DNA of 64,000 nucleotides from assembly GCA_012295275.1 (NCBI GenBank), contig CM022671.1:18040956-18104955 (forward strand), written 5' to 3'. Position 1 is the first letter of the stretch. Every line of letters starts with the position of its first letter. Under the pieces are notes generated by a model. The model was given only the letters and a program-made list of their open reading frames with translations, ran no database searches and was not told the DNA's origin. Shown here one piece after another: positions 11,205 through 23,146 of this stretch. A program made the translations under genes and the position numbers. The stretch is from Chrysomallon squamiferum. Taxonomy: Eukaryota > Mollusca > Gastropoda > Neomphalida > Peltospiridae.

Positions 11205-11800
11205 CTGAAAGGAAAAAAGAAGGCATATAGAAATATGCAATGTGAGAACATCAAATAGATATAAATTACTAAAATGCTGGAACAATAAAGAACATCAGGA
11301 AAATAATTTGTTTACTTGTTTTTCAAAATAATATTTCATTTAATGATACAATAAACTTGACTGGTGTTTCTGACCCGATTTTATGATAAAGCTTTCTGAA
11401 AGATGGATGTCAGATATTTTTATAATTAAAACCTTGAAAAAGGGTATCAACAAATCCAAATGATTTTTTAAATTTATTTAAATATTAATTAGATGTTCTG
11501 TATCTAATGTGTACATTTCTCCAGAACGATTAATATTCAAATATGAATTATCCCGTATTAGTGACTTTTAGGTGGGGATCTGTTAACTCATTACGTGACT
11601 CACAGTACAATTTGAGGTACAGTTTATGGCACAAAGATGGCCACTGCATGCCGGATTAAAAAGGAAAAGAAGAAAAAAGAAGAAACACGAATGAGAAGAC
11701 AAATCTATCTTTCAACTTCGCCGATCTTTTTATACTAATTATATGAATAAAAGTTATTTTTCTTTTTAATTTACTGCTATTTTGTTGTTTTGTGTGTTGC

Positions 11801-11849
<49 letters not shown>

Positions 11850-12339
11850 CCTAATCATAAACTTTAATGACGTATTTTTATATTATATTATTAGTATTAA
11901 TATTATTGTTGCTGTTAAAGGTTAAATGGATAATAAAATGTTTCTCGATAAATTTTTCATTTCATTTTTTGTTAATTTATATTATGAATGATTTTATTTG
12001 TTTGTTTGTTTGTTTTTTTATTTCATTTTATTTTATTGTAATTTATTTTCATTTATTTTTATCTGGTTCCAAAATACACGGGAGTGATTACATCATAAAC
12101 AGCGTATTTGATTGTGTTTGAAGACGTTTTAATATTGGACCTAAAGTATATACGTGTTGCTATGATTACATGGGCTAACTTTTTACTGCAATTTTACGAA
12201 AGACTGGTTTGCAAACAGCAATCATTAATTGTTAATAACTCATCAGTCGATTTTAGGTAATAATAAAGCACGACAATAAAATTAAAAGCTGACTGAATAC
12301 AAGCAAGTGATGCCATGTTAGGATATCATCAGTCTTTTT

Positions 12340-12378
<39 letters not shown>

Positions 12379-12848
12379 TTTCGAGTAGCCTTATGTCTAA
12401 ATTAACTACTATTCTGAAGCAATCAAATGAATAACCCACAATCATTATTGTATTCCGACATTGCATAGATGTTATTAGGTAATTTGTCTATATGTTGTTG
12501 TTGGGGTTTTGGGTTTTTTTTATTTTATTATTATTATTTTTTAATTTCCCATAACGTAACAGATGCAGCCGTAAATATGGAAAATGGCGGCTCTCGTGAT
12601 ATTGCTAAATAGCAATTTTACTTATAGTCGTTTCATTGTATACTGTTTCATTAGCACAGAAAGAAATATAGCTGAAAGATGGATTTATAAACAGTGTATT
12701 TACGGCAGATAAAGTCTTATCCTTATGTTTGTAAAAAAAAAAAGTATATTGGCAAAGAACAATTCCGTCATAAAAACCGGAGAACAATACAGAGAATGTT
12801 CTCTACGACGTTTTGAGAGTGAAAAACAAAGAGACAAAATAATTTAAC

Positions 12849-12879
12849 TTTTTGCTTTACACTAAATATTTACTGAATA
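12849..12879 (+). repeat. 31-bp patch copied from upstream of gene C
   Basis: These 31 bp match 8030-8060 exactly and the unit-2 equivalent near 18231 with one mismatch. They occur here downstream of gene A2, where unit 1 has unrelated sequence. This looks like a small templated insertion after the duplication. Confidence 0.5.
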
Positions 12880-13044
12880 AAGATTTATACATACAAATAT
12901 GAGTATAAAGAAAGAAACATTAAATTAAATAAATAAACAAAAGAAAATAGGTTTTTTTTTTTTTTTTTTTTTAACAATTCCTTGCCCAAATAAAACTTCC
13001 ATGTTCTTATTGTAGTTTTTTCAATGCGCTGTTTAAATAACGTT

Positions 13045-13803
13045 TTAAATAAACGAAGCATGGGATTGATGAGTGGGAAACAAGTCGGGCTGTTGGTTTT
13101 TAAAGAGTTTCTGGTAATAGCTCACTGAATATATGACCTGATGAATTTTCTCTTCTTCAATGGATGGCAAAGCTTCTTTACCTTCGTTATGCTTTATGTT
13201 GTATAGGTTTCGCACGTGCTTCAACAGAGCGTTAAAAGAGAGGCTCCTGTCAAACACTTCCATCGGCTTCAGCTCTTGGAGCATTCTCTTCGCGGCTCTG
13301 CGTCGCTTGCTGGTGGAGCTGATGTGACAAATACCTTCTTCGATCAGCTTGTGAAGCTTTGGTCTGTCCAAGCCAGTAGTTCGCGATTTGGAATATTCGT
13401 CGATCTTGACGCGCGAATTACTCATTTGTGACAGGCTAAACGGCGAACTACGATAATTTTCCCACGCCAAAATTTGCCGTGGATCGGTCTTGTGTTGGTG
13501 TGGACATTCTTTTTCATGATCCTGCACTTCCTGCAGCGCGGCTTCTTTTAGAAGAGCCTTTAAAGCTTGGTGCTGTTGTAAATTCTGTTTGTACTTGTTG
13601 ACTATCTGCATGTTTCTTCTTTCGAAAAGAGTTCGCTGGAACTCGACTCGTTTTTCGGCTATGTGAAACTTGCTCGATTCCGACGCGTTTAACACTTCTG
13701 CTTTTTTTAAGTGATCGGACGTGATTCGTTCTATTGCCTCCATTTTAGATTCTTTGCGAATTCGACCGAGTTCGTCCACGATCACCCGCCGTGGATTCCT
13801 CAT
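13045..13803 (-). CDS. Family A protein, copy 2 (252 aa, unrecognised)
   Basis: Paralogue of the 2868-3638 gene with the same start (MRNPRRVIVDELGRIRKE) and motif order. I count 37 residue differences over about 250 aligned positions, few in the N-terminal 85 residues and dense in the middle and C-terminal parts. By hand I find only about eight silent codon changes. The last residues differ (ASFI here against ASVVYNVI in copy 1). There are no internal stops or frameshifts. The flanking duplicated DNA and the neighbouring B and C pairs look much more similar than this pair, so A has evolved unusually fast or B and C have been homogenised. Function unknown. Confidence 0.8.
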   Translation of the reverse strand: MRNPRRVIVDELGRIRKESKMEAIERITSDHLKKAEVLNASESSKFHIAEKRVEFQRTLFERRNMQIVNKYKQNLQQHQALKALLKEAALQEVQDHEKECPHQHKTDPRQILAWENYRSSPFSLSQMSNSRVKIDEYSKSRTTGLDRPKLHKLIEEGICHISSTSKRRRAAKRMLQELKPMEVFDRSLSFNALLKHVRNLYNIKHNEGKEALPSIEEEKIHQVIYSVSYYQKLFKNQQPDLFPTHQSHASFI

Positions 13804-14003
13804 AACTGCAGATGTTTGTTATGACGATTTAAAAAGACCAACACATACACTGGATTTAATGTGTTAAAATAAAGCTGAAAATGAATGGCCCTTCAACATT
13901 TTTCCCGATCCATTAATTTCAAAACATAATTATTTCGACCTATTTGAGAATTTCGCACAAGACATGATTAATTGCTAAGTTGGCCGTTTGTGGAATTTAA
14001 TTG

Positions 14004-14031
14004 TGACGTCATTCCCTCTGCAGTATAAATA
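14004..14031 (+). promoter_or_regulatory. CRE plus TATA-like element, unit 2
   Basis: TGACGTCA at 14004-14011 and TATAAATA at 14024-14031, with the same 12-bp spacing as in unit 1. The intervening bases are also unchanged, whereas bases on both sides have diverged. The proposed promoter role is inferred. Confidence 0.45.
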
Positions 14032-14713
14032 GATATTCACTTGATAGCTAAAAATGTTAAAGCAATTCTTAAATATAGAAAATTTGTAATTAAATATTAC
14101 AATAGGCGTTAAAAAGAGAAAAGAAAACAGAAATAACCAAAAGTCATCAACAATAATAAGTACTATAGTATTAATATTAATGATAATAAGAAAAATAACA
14201 AAATTAATAACTACAGAACAGTTTTTATAAACAAGTAGGCAACGTAAGTAGATTACTTGCTGACGTCAAACCATTTCAATATTTCCTGGTAAGGAGGGGG
14301 ATTATTGTCTTTATTTTTTAATTTTTATTTTTTTTTTGAATGTAGAATAGCGATGTACAGAAAAAAGACAAATGATGTGTATTCTTGGTGAAAAAGATTA
14401 AAGACAGATCAGAAAGACCATATAAACTTTCAAGCATGAAACTGCACAAGGATAAAATAATAGTAATCATAATAAAATAAATAAATAACGTTGCTATAGA
14501 ACAAGTCTTCTTTTTTTCTTCTTCTTTTTTTTTTAAAATTATTATTATTATTATTATTAATTCGATAAGGAACTGTCATCAGAATCAAACTCGTAGATTT
14601 TCACTTTCAGGTTGAAGATTTTCTTGTTTGTGTTTTTGTTGTTTGTTTTTGTTCTTTTAATTAAAAGAAATAAGAAATATTTGGATGTTGAGGCATCTCT
14701 CAAATCAGGCGGG

Positions 14714-14775
<62 letters not shown>

Positions 14776-15497
14776 TAAGGTAGACCATTAGGAAGAAAGA
14801 AAGAAAGAAAAAAGTAATCTAAGTTTTATCTCACATTTATTATAATATTTCTACTGTTTTCTTTTCTTTTCTCTTTTTCCTTCCTTTTTTTTGTTTGTTT
14901 GTTTTGTTTTTTGTATTTATTATTTTTTGTTTATTTATTCACTTTTCGGAGTAAAAAAAGTAAACTTCTGAAATACACACATACATGCACACGCACACAG
15001 ACACATTAACGCGATATACGTTAATATAACTTAACGATTACATAATATATAATTCCAGCAATAACTGATGTTATCATGTTATCTAATATAGGAAGATATT
15101 TAGTACATTTAAAAAAAAAAAAAAAAAAAATTGTTAATAAATTGCACTGTTTAAACAGTGGTATGAGATTAGTCATCACTGGGGTAGTCGAGCAATAATT
15201 CAGTAATGGCGGATGTAAAAAGTTAGAACAATATTTGAAAGACATTTATACTTAAAAACTGATAGTCATCGTCGCCCGACCCTCACTAACGACACTGAAT
15301 AACGATTTTCTCTCCTTTTATTTTTAACAATTAAACTTTTGCATTATGTTTGATCCAATTAAAGTCTGTACACATTTTGCTGACGTTTTAACTAACCATA
15401 CTGAAACTGCTTTGCCATATTTGGAAAGAGTTACACATCAACCAAATATTTTCTCCAGTGACTGAAGTTAGAAAAATGAAAAACCTCTGGTTTGCAC

Positions 15498-15553
<56 letters not shown>

Positions 15554-15556
15554 CTA

Positions 15557-16288
15557 TCATCTGCGACTGCTTTGCGTAAGAAACATGGACGGCAGACTTA
15601 TGTCCCTTTGTGATGTCATTTTTGGTTTGTCGCGAGACCATGATGCACTTTTAGAGGAACGGCCAGTCATATCTTTGGTCATGAAAATTGGAGGCAAAAT
15701 TAACATTGTTGTCTGTCTTTTAATATAATCAGTCCCAGCACCTTCAGTATTTGAATACTGACGACCGCGTTTCTCTCGTATGTGCCGCAGGAGCGGAGAA
15801 ATCGACGTGTTTGTATCGAACATTACAGTAGGTTTCCGTTCCAGTAAGAGTTTCCTTGCAGCTCTTATTCTTCGCGCTGTTGAACTGCAGTCTTTGATTC
15901 TCTGTTCGACAAGAGACTGCATTTCCAGTCTGCTGACGTTAAATTCCGCGTGTTTGTTACAGTCGGAATTGACGTCGTCGTCATCGCTGTCTTTTCTAGC
16001 GATGTCGTCAAGAACGTGTTTGTATGCCAAATGCTCTCTCAGGTTTTGTTTATATCGGTTAACTTCGGCTAGAATTCTTCGTTGGAACATCCTTCTAGAA
16101 GATTCGATCTGCTGCCGCTGTAATTCGAATCTGATGTTTTCTGATTTGTTCAGATTTTCGGTTATGTTGGAACGATTTGCACACTGTCTTTCGACAGCTT
16201 CCACTCTTTCTTCCACGTAAATTTTCCCAGTATTTTCGTCGAAAATCACACGTCGGGATCGCTTCGTACAACTAGCATCGTTGGTCAT
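15557..16288 (-). CDS. Family B protein, copy 2 (243 aa, unrecognised)
   Basis: Starts MTNDASCTKRSRRVIFDEN at 16288. Only two residues differ from copy B1: FDEN for FEEN and GAGT for GDGT. There are roughly six base changes in the coding region. Domain-like motifs are as in B1: the RRVI..GKIYVE box, the IESSRRMFQRR box, the YKQNLREH box, an acidic stretch, the basic ARRIRAARKLL box and LLRHIREKRG. The putative upstream 3' splice site is also retained. Just beyond the stop lies an AAT microsatellite (15500-15550) that replaces a mixed CTA/ATA tract in unit 1. Function unknown. Confidence 0.78.
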   Translation of the reverse strand: MTNDASCTKRSRRVIFDENTGKIYVEERVEAVERQCANRSNITENLNKSENIRFELQRQQIESSRRMFQRRILAEVNRYKQNLREHLAYKHVLDDIARKDSDDDDVNSDCNKHAEFNVSRLEMQSLVEQRIKDCSSTARRIRAARKLLLERKPTVMFDTNTSISPLLRHIREKRGRQYSNTEGAGTDYIKRQTTMLILPPIFMTKDMTGRSSKSASWSRDKPKMTSQRDISLPSMFLTQSSRR

Positions 16289-17924
16289 GTTTAAGATTTT
16301 ATTCTCCACTTTCTTATTATCCGTCTGTTGAAAGAAACCAAATATCGTTCTATGTATTCATAATGAAAATGATCGTCCTTCTTCAACAAAAATCTGTGGC
16401 ATACTGAATAACGAACAATACTTTTATTTGCGTCTTTGTTCTGGAAACCTGCGCACGACAGTTTAAGCATGATAAGGCGATTTCTCACCAGCCTGTTACA
16501 TATCTGACAAATGTGGTAATTTGCCGTAGTCAGCTTATGTGTTCTGGAAATAATCATTCTAATAACTCATGTTTAACGCAGGGATTGTTGTAGGCCTGCA
16601 TGTTACTTTACAACTGAGATCACTGACATTTATATATAATGGGCTTTATCGTAGTTAGAATAAATATACCCCACACACACACACACATACACACACACAC
16701 TAGTATATAATACAATTACCACATACGCAAGCTTTAAAGAGCAATCTGGGAACAGCATTCTTTTTTCAAAATATACACTCACGTAGACACATTTTCTGAC
16801 ATAATAATTATTTCATTTATTCCTTGACGAAATACTAACCTTCATTAGAAACAGAGAGAAAAAATTGGCAGCATTAGGCAGGTGCCACACCAATAAATAA
16901 AGGACTGCGTACCCTAAATAAATCACTGCAAAATTTAAGATGGATTATTTTTTACATATAATAAAATAAATTAAAAAATTCAGCTAATTAATTCGTGAAT
17001 ATGATGTAAATAATTTGAAGATATTAAGTTTAATGTTCAGTATCGATTTGATTGTTCACGTCAAAGATCTGTGGTTTTGACTGATCGGGAATGACGTCAT
17101 GGATAAAGTTGATAAACATCTGACGTATAGCTTAATAATTTAGATGCCCCCACAGTTGATGAAATTTAAATGGAAATTTTTGACACCTAATGAACGTGAT
17201 TTTCAAATGGATTAAACTCAAAAATGGAAAGTGAAAAACATTGTTTTCTTAGCTTAAATGCTGTTGGATAAGCGAAGGTGAAAAGATAATAATAATTAAA
17301 TTGTAATGTTTTTGCTAATGTAATGGGTGTAAAATAAATGATTAAATAGAAATAATAAATTAAAAATTAAATAAATGATAAAAATGTCAGCTAGTTATTT
17401 TTTAATTTAACAAGTTCCCCTCCCCACAGCTTGTTTTTGATCTCTGAGATATGCTTCACGTTTATGGGAATATGTATAATGTAAAAGAGTCCATAATGAT
17501 ACAATAACTCTCTTACATCGTCATTTTATTTGACAATAACTATTTTTGCTGAAACCATGTACATCGGAAAGGTTCGTTTCCTTCTGCTGGAAAGTGTATT
17601 CATGTTATATTATTTTGCAAACGTGCGTATGTGTTTAAAAAAAACAACCAACAAAACAATCATTTCAGATTATATTAACTTTAGAGCACATCAACACACA
17701 GGCACATTTTAAATCTAGAAGATTACTGAGTTGTTATCGTACAAAAACGATTGAAAGAAAGTGTAAAATAATTATATTAGTCGTTATCAATTGATACAGA
17801 TATTTTCTTGACTTAGCTTCACGCTCTGGTGGTAGTAAATCCGAATACATGCAAGAACACTGCTTTCTAGGGCACAAAAATCAGGACACTGTATTCTGTA
17901 TGTTGCATGAGGATCAAGCAACGA

Positions 17925-18128
17925 GGCGGATCTAAACCAGAAGGAGCACGAGAAACGATTTTAATTCATATTGCTTCAACATTTTAATCCAAATCAGAAA
18001 TACCGTGTTTAAAATTATTGAAAGATTTGTAGTGATCTATCATGGAACTAACCCACAAAAGAAAATAACAGTGGTTATCTAGACCATACTGATGCTTAGT
18101 AAGAGCCCCCATACCAATGCAAGTTCAA
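17925..18128 (-). repeat. Dispersed repeat, copy in unit 2
   Basis: Duplicated version of the 7720-7925 element. It also matches 56535-56700 in opposite orientation. Small differences from the unit-1 copy include GAACTA for GAACAA near 18047. Confidence 0.6.
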
Positions 18129-18474
18129 AAACCTAAAAATGTTGTTTAAAATGTCGCCCATCCTAATATTATCCCCTTGATTAGAATGTATTAGTAAAAA
18201 CAAATTTTAGCGTGACGTAATTATATTAATTTTTTGCTTTACACTAAATATTTACTAAATATAGGAATAATAAAAAGTTTAAATTTGATTTACATTTGTA
18301 TTATACTGTTATAGACTTCAAATTTCCTTGGCAACACTCAGGTGTCATACTAATATATCATAACAGCGTTATTAATTAGCGTTAACATCGTTTTTATTTT
18401 TATTATTACAGTTCCGCTCTTACATTCTGAAGTTCAGTGGGCGTCGGGTTTAAATTATACTGAATTAATCTGCG

Positions 18475-18996
18475 ATGGGAAGTCGGCACGTGCTTTATGA
18501 CAAATTCTGTGGCAAATTTTACATAGAGTCGAGAAATGAGAAAGTTCACAGACTCCTCAAAATCCACAGAGTTGGAACAGAAACCTTGAACAGGTGTTCA
18601 GATCTGAATTTCAAGTTTCGCATGAGGCAAGTGGAAGCAGCGAAAAAGCTGTTTGAACGAAGAAGCAACGCCTTTGCAGCTGCACACCGAGATAAGTTGA
18701 GAGAACACGTGGCAATATACAGCGTTCTAGAAGAATGTTCCGATCATCACATCAGGGGTAGGAAACAGGCTTGTGATGGACGTCACGTCATTGGCATTGA
18801 CAGACTGGAATTCAGAAACCGCGTTGAAGAAAAACTGAAAGAGCTGACACCACACGCAAGGAGGCGAAGGGCCGCCAAATATTTGCTGTCGGCCCAGAAA
18901 GGTAACGATGTTCTCCTGGTAGGAGAATCAGAATGGACTCTCAGTCGAAATTCAGATAAAAAATCAGAACTGTCATTTAGAACGGCTACATCGTGA
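18475..18996 (+). CDS. Family C protein, copy 2 (173 aa, unrecognised)
   Basis: Same length and start as C1. Three residues differ (FKFRM for FKVRM, AIYSV for AIHSV, DHHIR for DHNIR), with about five further silent changes. The family boxes are intact, including VEAAKKLFERR, LREHVAI and ARRRRAAKYLL. It lies upstream of and convergent with the intact ATP5F1C gene: C2 stops at 18996 and ATP5F1C stops at 19862, so the two 3' ends face each other across about 0.87 kb. A polyadenylation signal is at 19076-19081. Function unknown. Confidence 0.78.
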   Translation: MGSRHVLYDKFCGKFYIESRNEKVHRLLKIHRVGTETLNRCSDLNFKFRMRQVEAAKKLFERRSNAFAAAHRDKLREHVAIYSVLEECSDHHIRGRKQACDGRHVIGIDRLEFRNRVEEKLKELTPHARRRRAAKYLLSAQKGNDVLLVGESEWTLSRNSDKKSELSFRTATS

Positions 18997-19861
18997 TAAT
19001 GATGAATTTTAATTGCATTTCAGTTTCAGCTTGCCAATCTTAGTAATAAACTGGTGTTTTACACTCTTCCTTTGCAATAAATGATATGATTTTCGACTTT
19101 ATATCATATATTATAATTAGAGACAGTCTAAAAAAAATGTTTTTATGCAGCATAATGAAGGCAACAAAATACAACTGTTCAAATTTAGTGATGCTACTCA
19201 TACTAATTTTTACCTATTATGAAAAACATGGTATTGTACATTATAGTTATCTTGAGTGGTTATACCCAGCGATAAATAGCATGTTCGTGGTTATTAAAGG
19301 CACGAGAAAGACTGGATCGTAATACCGGCTAGGGATTTGTTAGATCAGACTATTGTTTAACATGTTGCGTTTTCTGAAAAAATGCCAACAGCCCATCAGA
19401 CATTGCCCTATCAACCACTGGAAAGCTTGTACAGTGGCAACAAGGATTTCCTGTCATGATTTCAACTTGCAATAACCAAGCCTCAGATAAAATACTGGCT
19501 ATGGTTGCTTTCCTCTCGTATCATTATATATGTAATGTATTGACCAAAAAGAGGAAAATATTTTGAATTTTGCATCCAAGAACATTTTTTTTTTTTTACT
19601 GATAACAAAAACACATTAGCCATTCAGTGAACTCAATTTATTCTGTAATTCTTTTTCCTGTGCTTGTCCAGTCAAAAGTCAGTATAGCACAGATATCAAT
19701 TTTTTTTTTTTTCCATTTTCGTTTTTATCTACAACTGCATTTCACACTAAAACCAAATTGGACAACCACCCAAAAGATATAACAGTTATTAAACATTATA
19801 TATATATTTATATTTTGTTGTATGCTACATGATTGAACAAGCACTACATGCGAAGAGAGGG

Positions 19862-20252
19862 TTAGAGTGCTGCAGCTCCAGAAATGATTTCGATAAGTTC
19901 CCTGGTGATAACAGCCTGTCTTGTTCTGTTGAATGACATTCTCAGTTTATCAATCATCTCACCTGAAGAGAAAGAGAGAGAAAAAACAAATTATTTTTAT
20001 AGTATTAATAACATTTATAAGTAAATAATTGAAACAAAGATAATAATTTAAATTTAGCAACAAGTATCTGCACTAATATCCAAGTTTTATTCTTTTTTTT
20101 ATTTTTATATATATTTTTTTTCAAAGGGAATGACTGTGATTTCCTTGCAGTAAATGTATATATATATTTTTTTTGTTTGTTTGTTTGTTTTGCAGTTGGT
20201 TTTAATGATTCTTTTCTAACAAATTTGTGATAAATTTACAAAATATGATAGA

Positions 20253-20284
<32 letters not shown>

Positions 20285-20496
20285 TATCAAACTTCCAAAA
20301 CAGATTACACATTCTTAGTTTTACATTTTAACAAGAATTTGAAAATATCTCATATTTTAAAACTGATAACTATAAGGAAATACAAGAACATCACTATATC
20401 TGGCATAAATTGAACATTCCTCAAGCAAAACATTTTGAAAAGAAATATTTTCTCTTCAGTATTTCACTGCAATGTATTCATTCTTTATTTAATGTG

Positions 20497-20543
<47 letters not shown>

Positions 20544-23099
20544 GTAAAGAAAGAATGAAATTAAAATTAAAATTAAAATTAAAATTAAAATTAAAATTAA
20601 AATTAAAATTAAAATTAAAATTAAAATTAAAATTAAAATTAAATAAAATAAAAGATAAATTAATAAATAAAAAGACAGGTGATCTTACCAGCATTCTTGG
20701 TGGCACCGTCCATAGCGGTCATTCTCTGACTCTGCTCTGTAGCTGCTGCTTCTTTCATGGCATGGAAGAGCTGACTGACCAGAGCAAACTCGTTATATGA
20801 TCTGATGACCTCGTCGTCCAGACTGTCGTACAGGTGAAGTTTCTCAGCCGAGTTGATAGCCTCCAGATTAAAAAGAGGCAACTCCGTTGTTTTGTACGAC
20901 ACTATGGTCCTAAAAAAATAATTGTAAAATTTTATTAAAATGATTGCAGAATGAATCTTAACAAAGTAACAGTTCTTACTGCTTAAAAATAATAAAATTA
21001 ATAAAAAGTACTGATTTATCTGTTATTAAAATGGTAGTAGATGGAATGAAAAAATGGTGATCTCCAATGATAATTTGAAGAAAATAACTTACTTGAATCT
21101 GTTATAGAACAACTTGGTTACATCAAACTTATAACCCAACTCAATGATGGCATCAGCCACTACAGCAGCATCAGCAAACACTGGTGGCCTTTTTCCAATG
21201 TCATTGAACGACATCAATATATTTGGCTTGAAGAGTCTGAAAAGAAAAAAGAAGGCATATAGAAATATGCAGTCTGTGAACATGAAATAGGTATAAATTA
21301 CTAAAATGCTGGAACAATAAAGAACATATGGAAAATAATTTGTTTACTTGTTTTTTTAAAATAATATTTCATTTAATGATACAATAAACTTATAAAGACA
21401 CACAAATACACACACACACACACACATTTGTGCTAGGTGGGAGCCAAGAACAGTATCACTGGTGTTCAGACAAAATATTTTTAAAAAAATGATGCGAGAC
21501 AAATGAAGGGCAGAACTTTAATAAACATCAAAACATGAAAAAATTTAACATTTTCCTGAAATCAAAGAGTATTTAACTACTCAGATTTTTCTACTTTGAA
21601 ATGTTGGTCTTTTATGGGTTTTACAGATAAGTGGGAACCATGAATAAATCAGGAAACCTACTACAATCATGTGACAGATGTTTTCATTTTTTAAATTAAC
21701 AGCAAATAATCTTTCACAAGCACTTTCAAAACATGTGAAAAGAAAACACTAAGTTGGGGGTAATAACTGAAATAATAGACAAAAAAAAAAAGACAAAAAA
21801 AATGAAAAAAGTAATAATAAATAATTAAATAATTAAACACCTCACCTCAGAAATTTTTTTTTTAAAAAGTAAAAAAAAAAAAAAAAAAAAATTAAATAAA
21901 ATAAAATAAAATAGAAAATATGCATAGAAAACTATGAGGACTGATCTTCTGTTAAGTGACCTTCGCACACATACACAATATCTTCTTACTGATTTATTTT
22001 AAGAACCTACCTCTGCAACATTGTCTTGGATTTGTCTCCAATACAAATGAGCTTGATGTCCAAACCAGGTTTCTCTTCTTGAAGAATACCACGGATCCTC
22101 TTTGAGACACTGGAGTGGACACCACCACATAAACCTCTGTCAGATGTCAAGGCAATGTACAAATGATTAGGCTGACTCTCATCCTGTTTGACCTCTGCCT
22201 TCTCATAAAAAGCTGGAACAAAGCATTATTATTAACACTGAAAATCATTTCAATAAGCAGAATTTTAAAATGGTGAAAATAAATTATTTTTTAATAAAGC
22301 AGTTGTATTAAGCATCCTTTTATTATCAAACTTCAACCCCCAAAAAAAAAATGTACTGAAAGAAAGACTGAACATAAATGGGGTGGAGAGACATAATCTT
22401 AGGAAGTGCAAAAAGTCATCAAACTAAATAGCAGTTTTGTCACAGAAAACCCAGATTTGTTTTCAGCAGTCCATTTTTTCGAATACTAAAATTTATTTAA
22501 AAAAAAAAGAAATAAAAATAAAATTTAAAAATCAAGAAGAAAAAAATTCCCTAATTTTAGCTACTAATAAAATATAAACACAAAAAATGAAAAGTAATCA
22601 GGTACATCATACAGAATAAATCTCATTATGCCATGATATTTTAATACATTTTAATACTCTACATTTAAATATGCCCTTTAATTTATAATACTTTGTGATT
22701 CAGAAATTCTGTTCTTTAGTTTGTCGAAAATGCTGTTTATTACCTTGAGCTCCAAGACCAAAAGGTCTTGCAGGTCTCAGCTCTCTCTCAGCACGAGAGA
22801 ACTTTGCTGCAGACACCATCTTCATTGACTTTGTAATCTTCTGAATGTTGGTTACTGACTTCAACCGTAGACGAACTAAAATAAGTTTGTAGTCACATAT
22901 TTAAATATATTATAATATTACTAATACAGATCTTAATTCACATACTAATTAAGTTGTTTTCACTATCTGGTTTTGATGCAGAGATGTTTGTAACATGAAG
23001 TAAGTCTGAATATTAAAAACTTTTGAAAATAAAGTAATCTGTCTGAGCACTTTTGCAGTGAAACTGAGCAATAATAATAATATTAATATTAATATTTAC

Positions 23100-23146
<47 letters not shown>

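Larger units (their letters stand above)
1114..11352 (+). repeat. Tandem segmental duplication, unit 1
   Basis: The sequence starting at 1114 (AAACTTGACTGGT...) reappears at 11353 with the same order of genes and intergenic DNA, so the unit is 10,239 bp. Unit 1 carries gene A1 (minus), B1 (minus), C1 (plus) and a copy of the last three coding exons of ATP5F1C. The breakpoints share the hexamer AAACTT at 1114, 11353 and 21386. This fits a microhomology-mediated or replication-slippage tandem duplication. The copies differ mainly by substitutions, microsatellite length changes and indels under about 100 bp. For example, about 75 bp present near 12200 in unit 2 is missing from unit 1. Confidence 0.95.
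11353..21391 (+). repeat. Tandem segmental duplication, unit 2
   Basis: Second copy of the unit, about 10.04 kb. It runs without a break into single-copy ATP5F1C sequence after 21391, so the unit ends inside the intron between exons 4 and 5 of that gene. It carries A2, B2, C2 and the exons 5-7 joined to the rest of ATP5F1C. Differences from unit 1 include about 60 bp missing upstream of A2, an extra block near 14580-14640, a long ATT tract at about 14715-14776 and an expanded hexamer array at about 20558-20642. Confidence 0.95.
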
